A stretch of DNA of 64,000 bases, taken from Fasciolopsis buskii. Lineage: Eukaryota > Platyhelminthes > Trematoda > Plagiorchiida > Fasciolidae. The stretch is taken from the NCBI GenBank assembly GCA_008360955.1, contig LUCM01005843.1, positions 74,811 through 138,810 of the forward strand, in the 5' to 3' direction. Positions 56,420 to 64,000 of this stretch are shown one piece after another. A model generated the notes under the pieces. That model saw only the letters and a list, made by a program, of their open reading frames with translations, was not told where the DNA came from and ran no database searches. Every line of letters starts with the position of its first letter. Position 1 is the stretch's first letter. The position numbers were made by a program, and so were the translations under genes.

Positions 56420-56835
56420 TGTGACGATTTGCATGCCTCCATGAACCAATAACTTATGCAGGTTGGCTTACCTGGAGCAGGAGATTCAACCATGGCTGGA
56501 AGGTCAATGCCTAGGGGCTTTAGGAAGCAATTTCCTGTTCTTCGAAGTTTTGGGTTGACATCAGCTGGCAGTTTGATAGGGAACTTGAGTGGACAAATAA
56601 TTAATCCCCATAGATGGACTCTCGTTCAGCCGCTCCCTCCCGCTGCCAACAGCTTTAGCTAAGAACCCCAGTCATTCTTCTGCCTAGTGGCTGAACTTCT
56701 TAGCAGTATTCGGCTAAAAACTGCAGTGAACAGCACGCACATACACACAGCGGGTTCTATACTGCGTCGGTCGTCGCAAACGGTAATCAGGAGCGGGCTA
56801 CCTGCCATCACAACGAGACTGAACTATGATGTCGT
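56420..56835 (+). repeat. RTE 5' region, extra copy 1 (partial)
   Basis: Matches 56838-57130 in order (GTGTGACG-type start, CATGGCTGGAAGGTCAATG, TCAGCTGGCAG, GGCTGAACT) at moderate identity. It is the outermost and most diverged of three 5' units. Confidence 0.65.
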
Positions 56836-57065
56836 GTGACGGTTTGCGTGGCTCCATGACCTAACGAGCTATGCAGGATGGCTTATCTCAGGCCGAAGAT
56901 ACAATCATGCCTGGAAGGTCAATGGGTAGAGACTTGACGAAGTAGTCTCCTGGTCCTCCCAGTCGAGGATTTATCTCAGCTGGCAGCTCACTCAGAAAAA
57001 CGAGTGGAAGAATAATTGATCCAAGTAGATGGGCATCCACGCAACCATATCCCGCTGCCTTGTGA

Positions 57066-57724
57066 GTGGATTCTTGTCAGAGCCAAAGGCTTTGGTTGAG
57101 AACCCTAATCGTTCTTCTCCTTTGCGGCTGAACTCTCTAGTAGCACCCGTCCATCAACACTCAATAAGTTACACGTCTACAAAGAATTCCATACTGCATC
57201 AAGCGTCGCGCAGCATAACCAGGACCGTGCTGCCCATTGCATCGAGTGCAGGTGGGATGGGTAGTGATACGTATGCTGCTACTCAGAGTTCCCTCTCTTT
57301 TATTCAGCCTGTCTCTTCTGTTTCCAACCGAGTCTCTTCGACCATTCTGCCTACCCATAGTGTCCCCACTCGCAACGGTTCATTGTCAAATAGAATAGCG
57401 GGTAGTTTTCGGTCTGCTAGCTCACATTTCCTCAAGGCTTGTCATCCTCTGAATCTCGGTTCGTTCAGTGTGAGCACTTTAATGCAGGCTGGCCAACAGG
57501 CGTGTTTGGTTCTGACAGTAGACTCACATTCGATTGATGTCTGTTGCCTCAGCGAAGGACAAATTCAGGATTGGAGTAGAATAATTTAATTACTTGCCGC
57601 AAATGCCTTGTCAAGTTATTTCCTGCACACTTCAGGAGACGGAGCTGCTCAAGTTGTGAGTCAACGCGGTGTAGGAATGGTCTTAAGTGAGAAGGCTGAA
57701 GCAGCCCTTTTAGACTGGATCTCA
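57066..57724 (+). repeat. RTE 5' region and endonuclease start, tandem unit 2
   Basis: This unit runs from CAAAGGCTTTGGTTGAGAAC through the start of the endonuclease to GACTGGATCTCAG. The next unit (57725-58368) repeats it. The last 78 or so bases of the two units are identical (57648-57724 and 58291-58368), while the middle has diverged. The open frame 57029-57589 covers most of it. Confidence 0.8.
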
Positions 57725-58368
57725 GGTCAGGTTCTTGTTGGAATCAAAGGTTTTGGTTACGAACTCTAATCATTCGTCTGCTTGGCGACTGGACCCCTAG
57801 CAGCACCCGCCCATCAATCCCTATGGTTTACACGCCTACAAATAATTCCATACTGCATCGGCCGTCGCGCAGGCTAGTCAGGATCGCGCTTCCCATTGCA
57901 TCGAGCGCAGGTGGGGTGGGTAGTGATAAGTATGCTATTGTTCAGAGTCCCTTCTCTTTTATTCAACCAGTCTCAGCTGTATCCAGTCGAATCTGCTTGT
58001 CCCCTCTGCCTACCCATAATGCCCCCATTGATAACACGCCCCATACTGGTTTTCAGTCTGCTGGCTCGCATTTTCTCAAGCTTCGTCAGCCTCCGAATCT
58101 CGGTTCGTTCAGTGTGCACACTTTAATGCAGGCTGGCCAACCGACGTGTTTGGCTCTGACAGTGGACACACTTCCGATTGATGTCTGCTGCGTCAGGGAA
58201 ACACGAATTCACAGTTAGAGTGAAATAATTTAACTAAATGCCGCAAATGTCTCGTCAAAATATTTCGTACACACTTCAAGAGACAAAGCAGCTCAAGTTG
58301 TGAGTCAACGCGGTGTAGGAATGGTCTTAAGTGAGAAGGCTGAAGCAGCCCTTTTAGACTGGATCTCA
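57725..58368 (+). repeat. RTE 5' region and endonuclease start, tandem unit 3 (joined to the element body)
   Basis: Second full repeat of the unit. Its frame at 57823-58218 aligns with 57029-57589 (TPTNNSILHRPSRRLVRIAL, against TSTKNSILHQASRSITRTVL). It runs on directly into the rest of the endonuclease. Confidence 0.8.
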
Positions 58369-60960
58369 GTCAACAGTCGCTTTTGTGCTATGAGATTGCA
58401 GGGATCGGTCGGCGTCCGGAAGGATAGTAGTGTCAGGTGCAGTTTATTTTTTTTATCTCACTATATGCTCCAACAGACTGCAACACTGACATGGAGAAAG
58501 ACGAGTTTTGCGATAACCTCGTCACTCTTGTTTGGAAGAGCAAACGCTCTGGCATTGTAGTGGTAGCAGGTGACTTTAATGTATTAGTTGGAAACCTTAG
58601 TGCGTCGGAATCCTGTTTAGGTGGGTGGTGCGCCTTGCTTGCTCAGCGAACAGATAATGAAGAAAGACTTATACATTTTTGTGCAGACAATCGTTTACTC
58701 CTGTCTACCATGTGTTTCGATACGGTTCGCGTCGGACAGCGTCATGACGCTCTAACTCGATAGGTAGTTCGAGTCAGACCGTACTGCAATAAGCTACCGC
58801 TGACGTGGTTCCGTCCAGAACTGTCGATCATACTGGACCACGTACGTCGAATCGGACCATGCATTAGTTTTAATGTGGTTTTTCTTGCACCTCACTGGCC
58901 ATCGAGGCAGGCCACAAACCCGATTGGTTTTTGGACATCTATAAAATTCTGTTGTTCGCAACAGCTATCCGAGAAACTAAGAACTTCGACGAGCATCAAT
59001 GTAGACGAGCAGTTTGGTCAAATTAAAAAGGCTATGCATTTGGCAGCAGATTTCGCCTGTGGTCCTAGATCTAGCGTTCATTAAATGCACTGGATCTGAC
59101 AAGAGTCGCTGGTTCTAATGGAGTAAAAACGCCAGCTTCCTAACTGCAATGAGCTGAATAAGATGTGTCGACAGTTGTAGCGTCAAGTGATGATAAGCCT
59201 TAAGCATGACCGTGAAAACTGATTGGTTTAAGTGGCCGAGGAGATGGAAGTAGCAGCCGCTTCACGTAACAGTCAAAAGCTGTTTGAGCTTATACGTGAC
59301 AGCGGTGGGCGCCGAACTCCGTTCAGTGAAGTCGTGTGCGGTAGGAATGGAGGACTCATCCATGGTAGACAACGACGGGTGGACCGTTGGGCTGAGCACT
59401 TCAAGGATCAGTTTAGCTGGCCGCACGCTATAACGTATTTAGTCCGACGTCTGTAGCTGCAAATCCATTAGAAGTGTGATTTGATCCCCCAAACGGAGGT
59501 TGGAGTAGAGTCGAATATTCGACTTCCGAAGAGGGGGAAAGCAGCAGGAGCCCACGAACTCCCTCCAGTTTATTGCAAACTAGGTGGAGAAGCTCTGATG
59601 AAATCGCTTACCTCTTTGCTTCGTGATATTTGGGACGAGCAACGTATTCCGTCATCGTGGAGTGAGTTACTTATTGTGCCCATCTTTAAACAGGGCACAC
59701 TGAGTGACTGTGGCAATCATCGTAGATTTAGTTTAATTCCGATAGTTACCAAGGTGTTAGCTTCGATGATGCTGGGTCGTTTGTCTCCGCTTCGCGAGAT
59801 TAATATACACGAACAACAGGCTGGCTTTCGTCTAGATCGGGGTTGTAACGACCAGAGGTTTCACTCTTCGGTAGTTACTCGAAACGCGCCACACACCGCC
59901 GCCCTACGATCGTAATCTGTCTCGACTTGGAAGGTGCGTTTGACTCAGTGGATCGGACAGTACTATTCAGTGCTCCCCACCGGAGGCTTATTGCAGCGAA
60001 GTTCGTGAATCTGTTGCGAGCATTGCGCTCGCATACCTATGGTCGCGTGAGGGTACACGGTGAACCATCAAGTTCATTCGAAACGACTAGTGGCGTTCAA
60101 CAAGGGTTTCCCATCTCTCCATTCCTGTTCAACTTGATCATGGACGAGGTGATGAAAGATGCTTTAGGAGGTTTCCAGGTTTCCAGGCACCCAAATGGGA
60201 AATGGAAGTCAGCTGTATGATCTAGATTACGCAGATGACGTTGTGTCTGTTCGAATCCGCGGACCATGCACAACGGGCACTAGATAGACTCTCGAGGTCG
60301 GTAGTACAATTCGGGATGTGCATTACACCTTCAAGGTGCAAATCGCTGTTGCAGGACTGGACGACAGTAGTCTGTAACGTGATACTGGATGGAGACGAAC
60401 TAAGGATTGTGGACCGTTTCACGTACCTTGGCAGCTGTGTGTTGAATGATGTTAGCTCGGCAGTAGAGGTGAACACGCGTATATCGAAGGCACGAGCGAT
60501 TTACGCTGAACTGAAACACTTGTGGAATCGGCCTGATATTTCACTGAAGTTGAACGGTTGTGTGTATTGTGTTGTTCATTGGTTGAATGTTTTCTAACAC
60601 TGACGTCTACGTAGTAAAGCTAGGATTGGATGGAGTGACCGAGTGAGTAATGTAGGAATGTGGAATCTAGCTTTGGTTGCCAATTCGGAGAGTACCTAAC
60701 TCAAGGCATGTTGCCTAATAAATTTCGTTGGTTGGGTCACGTGTCGTGAATGGCGAACGCTGATCTACCATGTTGTGCCCTTTTTGTGTTCCTCCCAAGG
60801 AATGGAAGAATCCACCTGAAGGTCAACAGATGACGTGGGAACGTGGAATGAGGGAATGCAAAGCGATCTTAGGCAAAGTAGGTAGGTATGTCACGTCTTC
60901 GTGGTTGGGGTCCGAAAGACCCGTCAATCGTGAGCAGTAGCGACCTCATTGTCATTTCCT

Positions 60961-61640
60961 GTCTTATCAAATTGATTGAAATAATTCGTTTGTTCAAGTA
61001 GACTGTGTTCCATGTGTTCGCTACAGCAGCACCTTTTCCTTTCCCACATGTGTAGGTCCACCTCTTGTTTCCTTTTGATATTCACACTTTTTATAGAAAC
61101 GTGTAAGCTTGGTCTATGGGCAGCGATCAGTGTTTCTTGCCTTGTTATCTAACGCTGGATGATGAGAAAGCCGGATTTTAATGTTTTTGTTCATCGCTTG
61201 TAGTGTATCGTCGACTAAAATAAGTTATTCTTGCTTCTTTTCAGGTTAGCGACAGAAACTCTTCTTAATCCATCCCCTTGCATACATGCAAGTAGTTAAA
61301 ATCGGAGGAATATATCACTTAGCTTGAAAATCCAAACGCATCGTGTTTGGAAAAGAAAGAATTCTGCAGATAATCTCGTGTTGCTGTCACCATTATCAGT
61401 GATGGACAAACGGAATGAGAATTTCGAATCATACCTCCGCTTGGTCCATCGGTGCCTTAGGTGCTTCTTTACAGCTCGTTGTTTTAGGGCTATGGATGCC
61501 TGTTCTCCCTTCCGTTTGTAAGGAGCTCTGGTGGTTATGGACTAAAGTCTTTTTCATAGTCTTAGTGCTTCTAGCATGTAGTAAACTGCACCATCTTCAA
61601 GATCACGATGATTACATTTATTGGATACAGTTGTTCCAGT
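60961..61640. other. Intron 3 DNA, no clear gene
   Basis: Overlapping frames at 61324-61521 and 61415-61663 lie just before a PLE RT relic and may be its decayed N-terminal RT. No motif is clear enough to say so. Confidence 0.35.
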
Positions 61641-62010
61641 ATTTGGACCAGATTCATGGATAACACGTTCATAGTTTGCGACTGGGCAACAAATTGTTGG
61701 AAATATTTAACATTGCTCATTTGATGAAAATATTTACTATTTAGATAGAGAAGGATAACGTTGTTGCTTTTCTGGGTGTGAGACTACGTGGAATAGAGAA
61801 TAACGGTACGGAAGCGAGTGTGTTTCGGAAACCTGCTTGAGCGAGCTAGTATATGCAATTTTCACGTTTTGTTTTCTTCGGTGCAACAGGAATGTGAGGA
61901 ATCGTCTCGTCCATAGAGCGAAACTACTTCTCCATCGCCATATGCGAGAAGAAAAATGCACAGCGCGAATACACACTGCCAGACCGGAAGAAATGTTTGT
62001 GTGAGTCCCA
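61641..62010 (+). mobile_element. Penelope-like RT relic (plus strand)
   Basis: The + strand reading gives FMDNTFIVCDW at about 61650, in the place of the PLE motif C (YVDDTFVI), with DD changed to DN. About 90 bases on is EKDNVVAFLGVRLRGIENNG, then TEASVFRKPA, matching the PLE segment LPFLDVxVxR..NG..xTSVYRKPT. A CNRNVRNRLVHRAKLLLH-like reading follows at about 61880. Frameshifts and stops are present. It is a different PLE copy from those in intron 1. Confidence 0.6.
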
Positions 62011-63059
62011 TTTATCGGTTACAGGGTTGGAAATGACAGCTACATTTATCGGAGGCTCTAAGAAAGTCTTTTCTCGCTGCCTCAGTCTCAGTTATTTGTT
62101 CTACATTAGTTTAAGTGCAATTATAATGCACGTCACAAGGAATATCTGAACGCGTCTCCGTCTCTTTCCGCAAAGAAACGATTCAGACAATCAAATTCGC
62201 GATTTTATAAATCTTTTTTTTACTGGTCACTAGGTAGATCCATCGGTGGCTTTCACACTAGGGGATCATGCAGACGATTTTTTTGCCGTCTAAAGCTATC
62301 GCACTGTAGCTTTTGAAGCTGTGGGGATAACACGTATTACTTCAGTCTCATGTATACAGTTTCCGTGATCTGTCTGTTCTTCACCACATCACTTACTCAC
62401 ACATCTGTCTTTTCCTCTCTGTAATCTTGGTTTTGTTCACACCAGCGTTGCCAGGGCCATTAGTTTCCAGCATGTTGAAAAGATATTGAGGTTTTGCCAG
62501 GAAATTAGTCATTCACTGCAAATTATAACTGCATATCCTCTCTTTGTCATTGAATACTATGTACTCAGATGTCTGAGATGGTTATCTTTTTCTCATGCTT
62601 GATATTGAAACTTTGGCAATCGTTGTGAAAGAATTTCCGGGATCCACAACTGCACAAGTGACCATTTTTTTGGTCCTCTTTCTCAGTCGGGCTGGTTGAT
62701 GTTCTCTGATCTGTTAGAGTATTTTCTAGGTAATTTCGTTTAAGTAGCTTTTTGAATGCGAGAAAGCAAATGAACACATTCACACAGGACAGGGGACGAT
62801 GGTTAACCTTGTCGTTTGCGTTTATTAAGTTCACTTATCTGCTGATGGAGTGACCATCTATAGTGGCATTAAAAAGAATGAATTCATTACTCATGCGCGT
62901 AATACTATATGTTGCATAATTGCAGACCCTTGTGCTGCATTTTAGCAACCTTCCAAGTCGGAGTCCTAGCAGAGCAGCGGAATATATAACCTAGTGCTGA
63001 AACGGTTCGTCCATAAATCAAAAATGGTCATTTCCTGTCGGTAGTATGTTTTTATATAC
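62011..63059. other. Intron 3 DNA, no gene recognised
   Basis: No motif in either strand. The minus frame 62565-62834 is unassigned. GBA2 exon 4 was searched for here and not seen. Confidence 0.4.
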
Positions 63060-63268
63060 GGGTTGGTAAAAAGAAATTTTCCCGGTGGCACACGACGTTG
63101 CGCAATCTTTGCTGCTTTTCAGGATTGGTACTTAGATCTCATTTTAATCATTAGGAATGGTAAAACTATTTGAAAATCACACGACGACCCGTCGGAAATT
63201 TTCCGGTACACATACCTGACGAGCGGCAGTAGCTGCCAATCAGTCGCATGCTTCCGGAGGAATTGCGT
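63060..63268 (+). repeat. Dispersed repeat, related to 53166-53470
   Basis: Shares ordered blocks with 53166-53470 but is more decayed. It directly abuts the 5' edge of the following RTE copy. Strand is arbitrary. Confidence 0.45.
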
Positions 63269-64000
63269 AGACTACAGAAGAATTAGTTTGGTAAAAATTT
63301 GTATCCGAACTGCTCACGGGCATTGTACTCCGCCGAATATCGAGCGGGTTTTCGTCCTGATCTTTGTTGGATTGACCAAATTTTCACTTGGCGACAGATA
63401 TGAGAAGATGAGCACACATTCCGTAGGCCCACAATTTCTGTCTTTGTTGAGTTGAAAGTGTCGTTCGACTAATTGGATCGTGCAATTCTTTGGCGGTTTT
63501 CCTCATTGAAGGGTGTGCCGGATAAATTTATTTCATTTTTCCGATCTCAATGCGAACGGCCGAAGCTGAGTTCACACTTATGGCAATGTTTCACCCGAGT
63601 TCACCACGAGAAGTGGTATTTGTTAGGGTTGGTCCATTTCACTTTTTCTTTTTAACTTGGTCATTGAATTGGCTATGGAGATAGCTCTGTCCTTATGTGA
63701 GAATAGTGGGATTGATTTTTTCTCAGACAGGAGTCTGTGTGACTTAGAATATGTGCACGACGTTGTGCTATTGAGTGAAGACCGAATTAAATTACAGGTT
63801 TTTCACGATCGTCTGGATGATAGTGTGTATATGTTTGGTATGCGTTTTCATCTTCGAAGTGTAAAGTGCTGTTGCAAGACTGTATTGGTTCAAAGCCGAA
63901 GTTTGTTTTTGCAGGGGAGCAACTGGATGAGTTTGACGAATTTAGTTACTTGGGTAGTTTTTATTTCGCTTTGTGATTGGATATCGGAAGACGTGTCTTT
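63268..64000 (+). mobile_element. RTE-type LINE (copy 3 of 3, cut by window end)
   Basis: It starts inside the RT with a YRRISLVKI-like reading, the RTE segment RGISLxxIxSKLL, then a FRPDLCWIDQIFTWRQ-like reading (GFRxGRGCxDQIFTLRQ) in broken frames. From 63435 it matches copy 2 from 47028 base for base as far as I could read, including the frame MDRAILWRFSSLKGVPDKF and the same stops. It extends about 170 bases further 5' than copy 2. The right end lies outside the window. Confidence 0.9.

Larger units (their letters stand above)
56420..60960 (+). mobile_element. RTE-type LINE with repeated 5' region (plus strand)
   Basis: This is the most complete retroelement here. The 5' part is repeated in tandem (see separate entries). 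The endonuclease starts LGSFSVHTLMQAGQ (about 58096), then LDWISVNSRFCAMRLQGSVG, EKDEFCDNL, VVAGDFNVLVGN (58437-58763) and ESDHALV at about 58845. The linker reads LFELIRDSGGRRTP and RWAEHFKDQFSW (59232-59456). RT: LPKRGKAAGAHELPPVY, NHRRFSLIPIVTKVLASMML (59481-59915), LDLEGAFDSVDR motif A (about 59915-59950), SGVQQGFPISPFLFNLIMDE motif B, and DYADD motif C, with YADD at 60228-60239. The thumb region 60235-60597 ends in AELKHLWNRPDIS, and the tail has WKNPPEGQQMTWERGM (about 60800). Catalytic motifs are kept, but several frameshifts and stops make it inactive. Confidence 0.9.

Noticed and set aside
52623..64000. GBA2 exon 4
   Set aside because: I looked for the next conserved segment in + strand frames and found no match with an acceptor; it probably lies beyond the window.
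1..64000. LTR retrotransposons, DNA transposases, CRISPR arrays, rRNA
   Set aside because: No integrase, gag-type zinc knuckle, long direct terminal repeat pair, transposase motif, spaced short repeats or rRNA core was seen by eye.

Overview
The window looks like nuclear DNA of a parasitic flatworm, most likely a digenean fluke (a tapeworm is not excluded). This is inferred from one conserved eukaryotic gene with very long introns, and from a dense load of RTE-type, CR1/Jockey-type and Penelope-like (PLE) retroelements of the kind known from fluke genomes. No operon structure, rRNA, CRISPR or prokaryotic signal is visible.

The only host gene I can support is the 5' part of a GBA2-like non-lysosomal glucosylceramidase (GH116) on the + strand. 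Three coding exons are visible: 30478-30644, 40303-40513 and 52419-52622. Splice phases match at both junctions, and the joined 194 codons run colinear with the human GBA2 N-terminal beta-sandwich domain. Introns 1 and 2 are about 9.7 and 11.9 kb. Intron 3 runs off the window (more than 11.3 kb), and the catalytic domain lies beyond the right edge.

Everything else recognisable is repeat-derived. Positions 1-334 carry a GIY-YIG end of a PLE. About 1.4-14.2 kb is a nest of decayed CR1-like LINEs on the minus strand. A + strand LINE lies at 15.8-17.7 kb, a minus CR1 at 21.1-22.8 kb and a + LINE at 23.3-24.6 kb. At 25.5-29.6 kb two nearly identical LINE reverse transcriptase (RT) copies sit head to head as an inverted repeat (arms about 1.38 kb, spacer about 1.3 kb), with an RTE endonuclease fragment fused to the outer right edge.

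Intron 1 holds two divergent PLE copies that form a second inverted repeat (30.7-33.7 kb), a long decayed RTE (33.8-36.7 kb), a piece of another RTE, and a tRNA-derived SINE at 38.7 kb. Intron 2 holds a minus CR1 with a pentanucleotide tail (41.2-43.5 kb), a minus PLE endonuclease relic, an RTE 3' half (47.0-48.26 kb) and a 223-bp mini-element flanked by a 14-bp direct repeat, with 33-bp perfect inverted repeats inside (50.65-50.87 kb). Intron 3 holds an inverted repeat at 53.3-53.6 kb, a minus RTE tail, a + RTE with a tandemly repeated 5' region (56.4-60.95 kb), a PLE relic and a third copy of the intron-1/2 RTE cut by the window end.

All retroelement reading frames are broken by stops or frameshifts. 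No wholly new gene system is evident. The most unusual items are the large inverted LINE and PLE pairs, the PLE-end mini-element, and the odd identity pattern among the three RTE copies, which may be an assembly artefact.
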